Origin: VFJQ01 sp044226525
GTDB lineage: Bacteria > Verrucomicrobiota > Verrucomicrobiia > Chthoniobacterales > Chthoniobacteraceae
Length of the DNA stretch: 64,000 nt
Reading direction: 5' to 3'
Assembly: GCA_044226525.1 (NCBI GenBank)
Contig: JBGAGV010000002.1
Span: 1-64,000, forward strand
Part shown: positions 1-9,634 of the stretch, piece by piece
Numbering within the stretch: the first letter of the stretch is position 1
How the letters are laid out: the number at the start of each line of letters is the position of its first letter
Position numbers and translations under genes: made by a program
The notes under the pieces: model-generated
What the model was told of the DNA's origin: nothing
Seen by the model: the letters and a program-made list of their open reading frames with translations, nothing else
The model's database searches: none

Positions 1-184
1 GGCTCTACCTTCTTAATTTTTTAAGCGCCTTCCAGCGCTCGTCCAATAGATGATAGCGATCTCGTGATAACATTCACGCCATCAACTCGCTGACGCCCAG
101 AATGTTGCAGCTTTTTCCATTTTGAAGACACGCCCTAGGCTTACGGACCGTCCCGCATGATGCCTCCGAATTCTCCCAGCGGGC

Positions 185-1204
185 CTAGCTAAACAATTCT
201 CCGTCGCGCTTCGGCGCGGTGACACCGAGTTTTTTGTAGGCCGATTGCATCGCCACGCGGCCCTGGGGGGTGCGCTTGAGGTAGCCTTGCATGATGAGGT
301 AGGGCTCGTTCACGTCTTCGAGCGTGCCGGCGTCTTCGCCGATGGCCACGGCGAGGCTATTGAGACCGACGGGGCCGCCGCCGAATTTGTGCACAAGGGC
401 CTCGAGGATGCGCTTGTCGGTCTCGTCGAGACCGTCGCAATCGATATCGCGCATCCCCAGCGCGGCGTCGGCGACTTCGCGGGTGACCTTGGCATTGGCG
501 CGCACCTGGGCGAAATCGCGGGTCCAGCGGAGCAGGTTGTTGGCGATGCGCGGCGTGCCGCGGCTGCGGGCGGCGATTTCGAGTGCGCCGGGTTCGTCGA
601 TTGTCACGTTCATGAGCCCCGCGCTGCGGAGGATGATGCTCTGCAATTCATCCACGGTGTAATAGTCGAGCCGCAGCGGCAGTCCGAAGCGGGACCGCAA
701 CGGAGCGCTGATCATTCCCGCGCGGGTGGTGGCGCCGATGAGGGTGAACTTCGGCAGGTTCAGCCGCACGCTGCGCGCGTTCGGTCCCTGATCGATGATG
801 ATGTCCAGTTTGTAGTCCTCCATCGCCGGATAGAGGTATTCCTCGATGACGCGCGAAAGCGCGTGAATCTCGTCGATGAACAGCACGTCGCCGCGCTCCA
901 GCGTCGTGAGCAGGCCCGCGAGGTCGCCCGCTTTTTCGATCGTCGGTCCGCTGGTGTTCTTGATCGCCACGCCCATGCAATTGGCGACGATGTGCGCGAG
1001 CGTGGTTTTACCAAGGCCGGGTGGCCCGCTGAGCAGAATGTGCTCCAGCACGTCGCCGCGCTGTTTGGCCGCTTCGACCATGATATTGAGCTGGTCGCAC
1101 ACCTTGGCCTGGCCGGCGAATTCACTGAACGCCGGCGGGCGCAGCGAGATGTCGAACGGCGTATCGGGCGCGTCGGCGAGTTGGCGAAGTGGTTGGTCGG
1201 ACAC
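185..1204 (-). CDS. ruvB: Holliday junction branch-migration ATPase RuvB
   Basis: RuvB is the hexameric AAA+ motor that, with RuvA, drives branch migration of Holliday junctions before RuvC cleavage in the cytoplasm. The 339-aa product has the normal family length. Walker A (GPPGLGKTT) is at residues 60-68, Walker B (DEIH) at 111-114 and the sensor motif GATTRAGM at about 158-164, followed by the C-terminal winged-helix domain. The start is a GTG giving MSDQPLRQ. No ruvA or ruvC is adjacent; the next gene upstream, at 1301-1690, is on the same strand about 100 bp away. Confidence 0.97.
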   Translation of the reverse strand: MSDQPLRQLADAPDTPFDISLRPPAFSEFAGQAKVCDQLNIMVEAAKQRGDVLEHILLSGPPGLGKTTLAHIVANCMGVAIKNTSGPTIEKAGDLAGLLTTLERGDVLFIDEIHALSRVIEEYLYPAMEDYKLDIIIDQGPNARSVRLNLPKFTLIGATTRAGMISAPLRSRFGLPLRLDYYTVDELQSIILRSAGLMNVTIDEPGALEIAARSRGTPRIANNLLRWTRDFAQVRANAKVTREVADAALGMRDIDCDGLDETDKRILEALVHKFGGGPVGLNSLAVAIGEDAGTLEDVNEPYLIMQGYLKRTPQGRVAMQSAYKKLGVTAPKRDGELFS

Positions 1205-1300
1205 GTGGACAGTTTAACGCGTGCCTGACCGCGCACGGCAACAAGGAATCGACGGAGTGGGGGACTTCCGCTGCGAGGCCGGGCAAGTGGAGGCCCGCGG

Positions 1301-1690
1301 TCATTCCTCTTCCTCTTCCTCGTTTTGCTCCCGCCGCGCCTGGAGCATCTGCTCGTGCAGCGCTTCATCCATGCCTTCGGCGATCAGTTCCTCGACGACG
1401 TGCTCATCGTCCTCGCTGGTCACCCGCGGAGTGTGGCGTCCAGGATCGGCGGACACAAAATCGTGCTCGCTCACGAGGAGTTGCATGTCGTGTTCATCGC
1501 TGCCGTTGTCGAATTCATGGCCGCCGTGCAATTCTCGCTTGGCTTGTCGCCAATGCTCTTCGGTCGGTTCGGGCCAGCCTTCGATCTCAGCGAGTTCCCG
1601 GGCGCGGCGGCGGACATCCTCCATCGTCGGTGCCCCCATTCCGTTCGCGTGTTGAAGGATCTTCGCGGGGTTTGGACGCGGCGCTTTCAT
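1301..1690 (-). CDS. DUF2934-like small acidic protein
   Basis: A 129-aa soluble protein of unknown function. Residues about 25-55 (VRRRARELAEIEGWPEPTEE, then HWRQAKREL) resemble the short DUF2934 motif seen in many Verrucomicrobiota and Acidobacteriota proteins. The rest is acidic, with a poly-Glu C-terminus. It lies upstream of ruvB on the same strand and could be cotranscribed. The DUF assignment is by pattern recognition only. Confidence 0.65.
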   Translation of the reverse strand: MKAPRPNPAKILQHANGMGAPTMEDVRRRARELAEIEGWPEPTEEHWRQAKRELHGGHEFDNGSDEHDMQLLVSEHDFVSADPGRHTPRVTSEDDEHVVEELIAEGMDEALHEQMLQARREQNEEEEEE

Positions 1691-1810
1691 GACCTAAGGG
1701 TCTCGCTACTGCTTTCCAGACGCAAGCAAGCGTTTCGTTTTTGTGGCAAATTTTCAAGGTGACAGATGCGCGAAGAGGGCTTTGGCTAATGGCTTGTTCC
1801 TGCACTGCCG

Positions 1811-2074
1811 ATGAAACAAATCAAACTCACCGGTCGCGAGCGTTCGGTTCTGCGTTATGTGGATTGGGCCACGGGCTCGAGCGGCGAAGAATTGCTCGAA
1901 AACACCAAGCTCGAACCCGAAGACCTCGTGGATGTAATCAACGCGCTTATGGACGTCGGCTTCATGGAAATGGTGCCGTATGCCGAACACACCGATGTGG
2001 AGAGCTTTCGCCAGAAAAAATTCGAGGTGAACCCCAGCTACGCCCTCGAACTCAAATCGGCCATGCATCGTTGA
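1811..2074 (+). CDS. Small hypothetical protein, winged-helix-like
   Basis: An 87-aa protein of unknown function. The pattern, basic N-terminus MKQIKLTGRERSVLRYVDW followed by helical segments, resembles a winged-helix DNA-binding unit in which residues 7-40 would form the recognition helices. There is no catalytic motif or signal peptide. It stands alone between divergent and downstream genes and ends about 90 bp before the UDP-sugar decarboxylase gene. The fold is inferred from general pattern only. Confidence 0.7.
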   Translation: MKQIKLTGRERSVLRYVDWATGSSGEELLENTKLEPEDLVDVINALMDVGFMEMVPYAEHTDVESFRQKKFEVNPSYALELKSAMHR

Positions 2075-2161
2075 TCGCGAAAGCGAGGGGGGATTTTTGC
2101 GCATCCCGCGAAGATTTCGCCTTTTCGCGCGGCGCGGGGCAGCTTACACAGCGCGCACCAA

Positions 2162-3121
<960 letters not shown>

Positions 3122-3124
3122 GCG

Positions 3125-4186
3125 TCACTCGCCGCGATACCCCTGCCAGACCCAGACGAGTGTATCGGCCAGAGTCTGGCTGAAGACCTTGCCGTCGCAG
3201 TGTTTGGTGGCCTGGCTGAAGACGAAGCGGTGATGATAGCCCTTCGCGGTGAGTGCGGCTGAGGTGCGCTTTCCGGCCATCACCCAGTTGTGATAAGTCT
3301 CCTCGGGATCGTTGGACCGGTTATCGTTTTCCGACACGTGCGTGAAGATGCGGAGCGGCTTCTTCTCGCTCGTCTCGATCAGCTTCATCCCGGAGTGATA
3401 TTCCCACGCTCCAAGCGGATACTTCGCTTCCTCGGGCGCGTCGTCGTCCTGCTGATCCACAAACGTGCCGGAGTAGGCCACGATGCGTCGGAACAAATCC
3501 GGGCGGAACCAGCCCATCGTCAGTGCCGCTGCGCCGCCGGAACTGCACCCGATCACCGCGTGTCCCCACGGATCTTTCGTGAACGCGAGCTTCGGATAAG
3601 CTGCTTTGATTTCTGCATTCGCGAGCACCGCTGGCACCACTTCCTCGGTGATGAATCGCGCCAGCCGATCGGACATCGTATCGTATTCCAGCCCGCGTTC
3701 GCTGTTCTTGCCGTCGTTACCACCGTTCTCCACCGCGATGGCAATGAAGGCCGGCAGCCGTCGCTTTGGGTCTGCAGAAATGGTGAGATTATCGAGCGCA
3801 TTACGCACGAGCTTTAGCTGTCCCGGACCATCGTGGATGATGAGATAAGGCGCTGCCGTCCCATCGCGATAAGCCGCCGGCACATAGACGAAAATCTTTC
3901 GCTCCGTGCGCACCGCCTTTTTGTCCGGTTCCAGCGTCTTGTCGTCGCCGCGAAAGATTTTGCTGTCCGCCAGCTTCATCGAAAACACGAAATCCTTTCC
4001 TTTCGGCTTGCCGAGATCGGTGAGCTCGGGAGCAGTGGTGAAATCGGGGCCCACAGTGAATTCGCCATCACCCTCCGAGGCGGGATTGTTGGTATCTGCA
4101 TCCCCTGCGCGGACGATCGGCGCGGTGAAACCGAGCAGCAGGAGCGAGAGGATGACGCGACAGCGAGCGGGAAGGGCGAGGGACAT
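3125..4186 (-). CDS. Secreted esterase of the enterochelin-esterase (Fes-like) alpha/beta-hydrolase group
   Basis: A predicted exported alpha/beta hydrolase of 353 aa. The chosen start (MSLALPARC at 4186) gives a clean signal peptide (ILSLLLLGFTAPIVRAG); the open frame continues 16 codons further upstream. The nucleophile elbow is GCSSGG, inside VIGCSSGGAAALTMGW. The HDGPGQ segment and late HCDGK, a probable catalytic His, fit the putative esterase family that includes carbohydrate esterases and enterochelin esterase-like enzymes. In this PVC context a carbohydrate-ester substrate is more likely than a siderophore, but that is inference. Confidence 0.8.
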   Translation of the reverse strand: MSLALPARCRVILSLLLLGFTAPIVRAGDADTNNPASEGDGEFTVGPDFTTAPELTDLGKPKGKDFVFSMKLADSKIFRGDDKTLEPDKKAVRTERKIFVYVPAAYRDGTAAPYLIIHDGPGQLKLVRNALDNLTISADPKRRLPAFIAIAVENGGNDGKNSERGLEYDTMSDRLARFITEEVVPAVLANAEIKAAYPKLAFTKDPWGHAVIGCSSGGAAALTMGWFRPDLFRRIVAYSGTFVDQQDDDAPEEAKYPLGAWEYHSGMKLIETSEKKPLRIFTHVSENDNRSNDPEETYHNWVMAGKRTSAALTAKGYHHRFVFSQATKHCDGKVFSQTLADTLVWVWQGYRGE

Positions 4187-4296
4187 GCCAGCCGTATGTG
4201 AGAAACTCGCGCCGAGGGCAATGCCGTGATGCACTTCGCAGGCGTTCTTCTTTCTTGCTGACGTGCAGCAGCCCTCGCATCGTCCGCCGCTCTCTC

Positions 4297-6888
4297 ATGC
4301 GTCCCATCTTTCTCCTGCCCCTCTTCGCCGCGTTCACGGCCCTCGCGCAAAAGCCCGCCGACAAACCCAACGCCGCCACGCCTGCCGAAGAACTGACCGT
4401 CGCCCCCGGCTTCAAAGTCGAGCTGCTTAAATCCGCCGCCAAGGAAGAAGGCTCGTGGGTGAGCATGGCGATCGACGACCAAGGGCGGCTCTACATTTCC
4501 TGCCAGGGCAAACCCGAAGGCGCCGGTCTCAAAAAGGAAGACAAATGGGGCGGCCTCTTCCGCGTGACGCTCGATGCTCAAGGCCACATCGCGCAGTGGG
4601 AAAAGGTCGGCGTCCCGGTCGGCGATTCCATGGGCATGCTTTGGGCGTTCAATTCCCTCTACGTGAGCGGCGATGGGCCAGAAGGGCGGGGGATCTATCG
4701 GCTCAAAGATACCGACGCCGACGGCAATCTCGATAGCTGGGCCATGTGGAAGAAAGTCCCCGGTGGCAATGGCGAGCACGGCGCGCACGCCCTCGCGCTC
4801 GGCCCCGATGGCAAATCGATCTACGTCATCCACGGCAATTCCACGCCGCTCGTGGAAGGCACCGACGCGCAGTCGCCCTATCGCAACTACGCCGAGGACG
4901 ACCTGCTCCCGCGCGTGATGGACCCGGTGGCCACCTTCTTCGACAAGGTGAAATCGCCCTACGGCTACGTCCTCAAGACCGACGAAAACGGGACGAAGTG
5001 GGACCTCTTCGCCGGCGGCTTCCGCAATCCCTACGACATCGACTTCAACCCCGACGGCGAGCTCTTCACCTACGACAGCGACATGGAGTGGGACGTGGCC
5101 CTGCCGTGGTATCGCCCCACGCGCGTGCTGCACATCGTGCCCGGAGGTGAATACGGCTTCCGCGAAGGCAGCGCCAAATGGCCCGCGTATTATCCCGACT
5201 CACTCCCCGCCGCCGTGAACATCGGCCTCGGCTGCCCCACCGGCGTCAAGTTCGGCACGAAGTCGAACTACCCCGAAAAATACAAGAGCGCCTTCTTCAT
5301 CCTCGACTGGACCTTCGGCCGCATCCTCGCCGTGCACTTGCATCCACAAGGCTCGACCTACACCGCGAAGAACGACGTGCCGAAGTATCAACTCACCGGC
5401 CCGCTCAAGAGCGACGATGTGGAAGAGTTCGTGAAGGGCAAAGGCCTGCCGGTCACCGATGTCGAGTTCGGCAGGGACGGCGCGATGTATTTCACCATTG
5501 GCGGGCGCGGCACGCAGGCGGGTCTGTATCGGGTGAGCTGGGATGGAAAGACGAATCCGCCCGTCGCACCCCAAGGTCTTCCGCGTCTGTCATCTCAGTA
5601 TTACACTCGGAGAGTTTTCGGAGCCAAAATCCTTGGAGATCAGAGATCCGAATGGAACGAAGTCCATTGGAGTGCCTTAGGGAGTGACGATCAATTTCTT
5701 CGATATGCAGCCCGCCTGTTATTCGAGTCACCGGTCGCACCCACGGACGAGTGGCGCAAGCGCGCTCTCGACGAGAAGGATGCTCGCATTGCCCTCACCG
5801 CCCTCCTCGCCCTCGCCCGCGTCGGCACGAAGGACGATCAGGAAGCCATCCTCAAATCCCTCACCAAGTTTCCCCTCGATTCCCTCAGCGACGAGCTGAA
5901 GCTCGACAAGCTCCGCGTCATCGAAGTCACCCTCGCGCGGCAGGGGCGGCCGAGCACGGACCTCGTGAAAATGGGCATCGAAAAACTCTCGCGGCAGTAT
6001 CCCGCGAAGACGTTTCCGCTGAATCGCGAACTCTGCCAGTTGCTCGTCTATCTCGGCGCGCCGGACGTGATCGACAAGACCTTCGCGCTGATGGACGACC
6101 CGAAGGGAACGGACCCCGCCGAGCAGATTTGGTATGCGCTCTGCCTGCGCGAAGCCCAGGGCTGGACCCCGCTCCAGCGCGAACACTACTTCTCGTGGTT
6201 TGCCAAGGCGAAGACCTGGCGCGGCGGCAATTCTTTCGGCAAATTCATCCTCCGCATCCGCGATCAGGCGCTCGAAAAAGTCCCTGCCGAAGAACGTCCC
6301 GCGCTGCTTGCGCTCGCCGAAAAAGAAATCGCCAAACCCAAGCCGCAGCAGGCCATGCCGGCGCGTCCTTTCGTGAAAGCGTGGACGCTCGATGAACTCG
6401 TTCCATCGCTCGAAGAAGTGGCGAAGGGCCGTGACTTCAAACGCGGCGAAAAGCTCTTCGGTGAAGTGCTCTGTTCCCAATGCCATCTTTTCGCCGGACG
6501 CGGCGGCGACGCCAAGGCCGGTGCCGTCGGTCCCGATCTCACCGCGGTGGGCAGCCGCTTCAGCCGCAAGGATGTGCTCGAAGCGATCCTCGATCCGAGC
6601 AAGGCGATCAGCGAACAATACGCCAGCTACCTCTTCACCTTCACCGATGGCACCAGCGCCGCCGGCCAGATTGCCGAGGAGAATCACTACCTGCTCACCC
6701 TCGTCGTCGATCCGCTCACCGGCGCGAAGCAGAACTTTCCCAAGGGCAAACTCAAGACGAAGGAAATGTCGCCCGTCTCTCTCATGCCGCCCGGCCTCAT
6801 CTACTCGCTGAACAAAGACGAGATCCTCGACCTGCTCGCCTACCTCGAAAGCGCGGGCAATCCCAACGCCGCGAACTTCCAGAAGTAG
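4297..6888 (+). CDS. PVC-type membrane-bound dehydrogenase with C-terminal haem-binding domain
   Basis: An 863-aa exported protein. The start at 4297 gives the signal peptide MRPIFLLPLFAAFTALAQ; upstream in-frame codons lack one. The N-terminal half (about 30-420) is a soluble glucose/PQQ-dehydrogenase-like six-bladed propeller, followed by a HEAT-like helical region. A c-type cytochrome site, CSQCH, at residues 726-730 lies in the haem-binding domain typical of Pirellula/Verrucomicrobium proteins. Such proteins are abundant in planctomycetes and Verrucomicrobia; the substrate is unknown but probably a sugar or sugar alcohol oxidised in the periplasm. It is followed 69 bp later by a second secreted carbohydrate-type protein on the same strand. 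Confidence 0.85.
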   Translation: MRPIFLLPLFAAFTALAQKPADKPNAATPAEELTVAPGFKVELLKSAAKEEGSWVSMAIDDQGRLYISCQGKPEGAGLKKEDKWGGLFRVTLDAQGHIAQWEKVGVPVGDSMGMLWAFNSLYVSGDGPEGRGIYRLKDTDADGNLDSWAMWKKVPGGNGEHGAHALALGPDGKSIYVIHGNSTPLVEGTDAQSPYRNYAEDDLLPRVMDPVATFFDKVKSPYGYVLKTDENGTKWDLFAGGFRNPYDIDFNPDGELFTYDSDMEWDVALPWYRPTRVLHIVPGGEYGFREGSAKWPAYYPDSLPAAVNIGLGCPTGVKFGTKSNYPEKYKSAFFILDWTFGRILAVHLHPQGSTYTAKNDVPKYQLTGPLKSDDVEEFVKGKGLPVTDVEFGRDGAMYFTIGGRGTQAGLYRVSWDGKTNPPVAPQGLPRLSSQYYTRRVFGAKILGDQRSEWNEVHWSALGSDDQFLRYAARLLFESPVAPTDEWRKRALDEKDARIALTALLALARVGTKDDQEAILKSLTKFPLDSLSDELKLDKLRVIEVTLARQGRPSTDLVKMGIEKLSRQYPAKTFPLNRELCQLLVYLGAPDVIDKTFALMDDPKGTDPAEQIWYALCLREAQGWTPLQREHYFSWFAKAKTWRGGNSFGKFILRIRDQALEKVPAEERPALLALAEKEIAKPKPQQAMPARPFVKAWTLDELVPSLEEVAKGRDFKRGEKLFGEVLCSQCHLFAGRGGDAKAGAVGPDLTAVGSRFSRKDVLEAILDPSKAISEQYASYLFTFTDGTSAAGQIAEENHYLLTLVVDPLTGAKQNFPKGKLKTKEMSPVSLMPPGLIYSLNKDEILDLLAYLESAGNPNAANFQK

Positions 6889-6957
6889 CGCCCGTCGCCT
6901 CCCGCACCTCATGGTGCACCGCGCGGTGCGGACCGTTCCATCATTCCCCAAATCCCC

Positions 6958-8526
6958 ATGATCCGACGTTCCCTCCTCGCGCTGCTGCTTGCCTTCGCCG
7001 CCGTCACCACGCGCGCCGAAGAGCAGGTCCTCTTCTCGTTCGACGACCACTCGCTGCCGTGGCGCGATAACCTCCAACTCAACCTCGTCCCGGGCACCAA
7101 GCATCCTGAAAATCCGGTCGTCAAAACCGGCCCGGAAGGTGCGCCGGATTTCGGGCACGCCATCCTCTACGGCACCGTAGTGCACGACGGCAGCAAGTTC
7201 CGCATGTGGTATCTCGGCTCGATCGATCGCGAAAACAAACCGGCTGCGACCGCGCGCTGGTGGCGGCCGATGTGTTACGCCGAGAGCGCGGATGGCATCC
7301 ACTGGACCAAGCCCGACCTTGGCCTCGTGGAGCTGAATGGCAATACGAAGAACAACATCTGCCTTATCGAAGCCGATCCGTTCTCGCTCAGCCGGGTGAA
7401 CGACTTTCTCACCGTGCTCTTCGAGCCAAACGATCCCGACCCGCAGCGCCGCTACAAGTGCGCCTACATCGCGCACCTGCCGTTCGACGAAGTGAAAGGC
7501 GGGCGTAGCGCCATTGGACCGGATGAAAAACGCTGGGGCTCGATCGTCACCGCCACGAGCGCGGATGGACTGCGCTGGAAGGTCGTCGGCGATCGTCCGG
7601 TGAACGCCACCGGCGAACGCTTCGAGGTGAGCGGGCTCTATCGCTATGGCCAGTTCTACTATGCCACCGGACAGCTCATCTCGCCGTGGACGTGGCTGCC
7701 CGATGGCCGCGACATCGGTCGCTCCATGCTCGCATATCGCTCGCCGGACTTCGAGCATTGGTCCCGCGCGAAAGCGCTCTCCTTCGCACGCCCGGTGCAA
7801 CTCGTGGGCGGCATCGACAAGCCCCTCGAAAACGAACAGACCCACATGGGTGCGGGCATCTGGAACCGCGGCGATGTGCTCGTCGGCTTTTACGGCATGT
7901 GGCATCACGGCCCAAAGGAGCGACCGAAAGGCGCGAGCTATTTCTGGGGTCTGCGCATCGACCTCGGCCTCATCGTCAGCAACGACGGCATCCACTTCCG
8001 CGAACCGGTGGCCGATTTCAAAATCGTGCCGCGCGGCGAGGAGGCGAAGGATTGGGACAGCATCTCGCTGCTGCAGGGGCATGCTTTCGCCAACGTCGGC
8101 GAGAAGACGTATGTCTGGTATTCGCATTGGGATAGTGAAGGGCAGTTTCGGAATATGGAGATCGGCCTCGCCACCTGGCGCCGCGATGGCTTCGGCTATC
8201 TCACCCCGCACGTTGCCGCCGCGCCGGCGCAGTGCGTGAGCAAGGCCATCGCCGCGGACAAGGCGGACCGGCAGGTATTCATCAATGCCGAAGGCCTTAG
8301 CCCTGGCGCCCCGCTCAAGATCGAAGTCCTCGACGACCGCGACCAGCCGCTCCAGGATTACTCTGGCGAAAATGCGGCCGTCGTTTCACGAGACGGGCCT
8401 CACGCTGCGGTGACCTGGCCGAAGACGAACTCCAGCCAGCTACCCACAGGCAAGGCCGTCGCCCTCCGTGTCAATTTCCCCGCCGGCGGCAAAGCCCGCC
8501 TCTACGCGCTCTACGTGGGAGAGTAA
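6958..8526 (+). CDS. Secreted GH32/GH43-like five-bladed beta-propeller protein
   Basis: A 522-aa protein with signal peptide MIRRSLLALLLAFAAVTTRA. The middle region carries repeated propeller-blade features of glycosyl hydrolase clans GH-J/F: FRMWYLGSID, CYAESADGIHWTKPDLG and SNDGIHF blocks. The C-terminus (about 430-522) looks like a beta-sandwich. Many PVC genomes encode such proteins next to sulfatases and dehydrogenases. Probable role: periplasmic or secreted glycoside processing; catalytic residues were not assigned. The gene ends 2 bp before a 31-bp inverted repeat. Confidence 0.75.
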   Translation: MIRRSLLALLLAFAAVTTRAEEQVLFSFDDHSLPWRDNLQLNLVPGTKHPENPVVKTGPEGAPDFGHAILYGTVVHDGSKFRMWYLGSIDRENKPAATARWWRPMCYAESADGIHWTKPDLGLVELNGNTKNNICLIEADPFSLSRVNDFLTVLFEPNDPDPQRRYKCAYIAHLPFDEVKGGRSAIGPDEKRWGSIVTATSADGLRWKVVGDRPVNATGERFEVSGLYRYGQFYYATGQLISPWTWLPDGRDIGRSMLAYRSPDFEHWSRAKALSFARPVQLVGGIDKPLENEQTHMGAGIWNRGDVLVGFYGMWHHGPKERPKGASYFWGLRIDLGLIVSNDGIHFREPVADFKIVPRGEEAKDWDSISLLQGHAFANVGEKTYVWYSHWDSEGQFRNMEIGLATWRRDGFGYLTPHVAAAPAQCVSKAIAADKADRQVFINAEGLSPGAPLKIEVLDDRDQPLQDYSGENAAVVSRDGPHAAVTWPKTNSSQLPTGKAVALRVNFPAGGKARLYALYVGE

Positions 8527-8528
8527 GA

Positions 8529-8662
8529 CCATGGAGCGTCGGCGTCCCGCCGGCCACGACACCTCCATGCGAAGCATCACTTTTCCCCATACTCTCATAG
8601 CAGAGGAGCATGCACGCTACGCGTGAGCCTTTCGTGGCCGGCGGGACGCCGGCGCTCCATGG
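8529..8662. repeat. 31-bp inverted repeat (REP-like), 72-bp spacer
   Basis: The left arm (8529-8559) and right arm (8632-8662) are reverse complements with one mismatch in 31. Each arm contains its own GC palindrome (CGGCG/CGCCGG). The element separates the convergent glycosidase-like and parA genes and is likely a bidirectional terminator or REP doublet. The right-arm sequence recurs once more at 27748-27778 with one mismatch. Confidence 0.9.
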
Positions 8663-9448
8663 CTACCCCGCCGTCGCCGCCACCCCATCCAGCCGCTCGA
8701 CGAACTCTTCCGCCAGCGCCCGGTAAGCCGTGGAGCCCAGGCCCTGCGGCTCGTATTCGATGATCGGCTTGCCATGGCTCGGCGCCTCGCTCAGGCGCAC
8801 GGTGCGCGGGATCACCGTCTTGAAGATCACGTCGCCGAAGTGGGTCTGCACTTCGTTGATGACCTGCTGCGCGAGATTGTTCCGCATGAACATCGTCATC
8901 AGAATCCCGCCGATCTTCAGCTCCGGGTTCGCCCCGCTGGCGCGGATCTGGTCGATCACGTGCACGATCTTCGAAAGCCCTTCGAGGGCGAAGTATTCGC
9001 ACTGAATCGGCACGAGCAGTTCGTCCGCAGCGGCCAGCGCATTCGTCATCAGGATGCCAAGGGAAGGGGGGCAATCGAGCAGCACCACGTCGAAGGTCAC
9101 GTCGTCGCGCAACGGCTGGAGCGCCGTCCGCAACCGGGTGAGATGATCCTCCGCCCGGGCCACTTCCACTTCCGCGCCAGCCAGTTGGAGATCGCCCGGG
9201 ATCAGCCAGAGGTGATCCCACCGGGTCGGCACCACGGTGTTCTTGATCGCTTCCAAGCCGAGCAGGGGACCGTAAATGCTATGCTGATCGATCGGCTCCA
9301 GCCCGAGCCCGCTGGTCGCATTCGCCTGCGGATCGAGATCGATGAGCAGCACGCGTTTGCCCTTCGCGGCGAGGCAGGCAGCGAGATTGATCGAGGTGGT
9401 CGTCTTGCCGACGCCGCCTTTCTGGTTGGCAACCGCGATGATTTTCAT
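8663..9448 (-). CDS. ParA/Soj family partition ATPase (orphan)
   Basis: A 261-aa cytoplasmic ATPase of the ParA/Soj family, which moves chromosome or plasmid cargo by cycling on DNA. The start at 9448 (MKIIAVANQ) places the deviant Walker A KGGVGKTT at residues 10-17; the open frame extends far upstream but that part is not ParA-like. Walker A' (LIDLDPQANAT) and Walker B (DVVLLDCPPSLG) are present. No parB is adjacent, so partner and cargo are unknown. Its stop codon lies immediately beside the 31-bp repeat. Confidence 0.93.
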   Translation of the reverse strand: MKIIAVANQKGGVGKTTTSINLAACLAAKGKRVLLIDLDPQANATSGLGLEPIDQHSIYGPLLGLEAIKNTVVPTRWDHLWLIPGDLQLAGAEVEVARAEDHLTRLRTALQPLRDDVTFDVVLLDCPPSLGILMTNALAAADELLVPIQCEYFALEGLSKIVHVIDQIRASGANPELKIGGILMTMFMRNNLAQQVINEVQTHFGDVIFKTVIPRTVRLSEAPSHGKPIIEYEPQGLGSTAYRALAEEFVERLDGVAATAG

Positions 9449-9498
9449 GCAGGGCCGCGCAGAGTAGAGAGCGCGAGAGGTTTGGAAAGGGGAATTGG

Positions 9499-9576
9499 GC
9501 CCGCCCCTCGGGCGACGCCCATCTGAGGTTTGGAGTTTCGCCTTCAGGCGCCCGGCGGAAGCCGGGGCTCCGAACC
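9499..9576. repeat. Cluster of three small palindromes between divergent genes
   Basis: Three hairpins follow one another: 9499-9513 (GCCCG/CGGGC), 9539-9550 (CGCCTTCAGGCG) and 9551-9566 (CCCGGC..GCCGGG). The latter two sit inside an outer 9-bp stem (9528-9536 with 9568-9576, one mismatch). The cluster lies in the 186-bp gap between the parA and SNF2 starts. It is REP-like; whether it regulates either gene is not visible. Confidence 0.7.
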
Positions 9577-9634
9577 CAGTGGCGCCCATGTCCCAAGTCG
9601 TGCTACTTCCCGGTTTCCACATCTCACGATCCCG

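Noticed and set aside
5728..8211. 827-codon frame on the minus strand
   Set aside because: Shadow of the dehydrogenase and glycosidase genes; low-complexity, Arg/Glu-rich composition typical of reverse frames in GC-rich genes.
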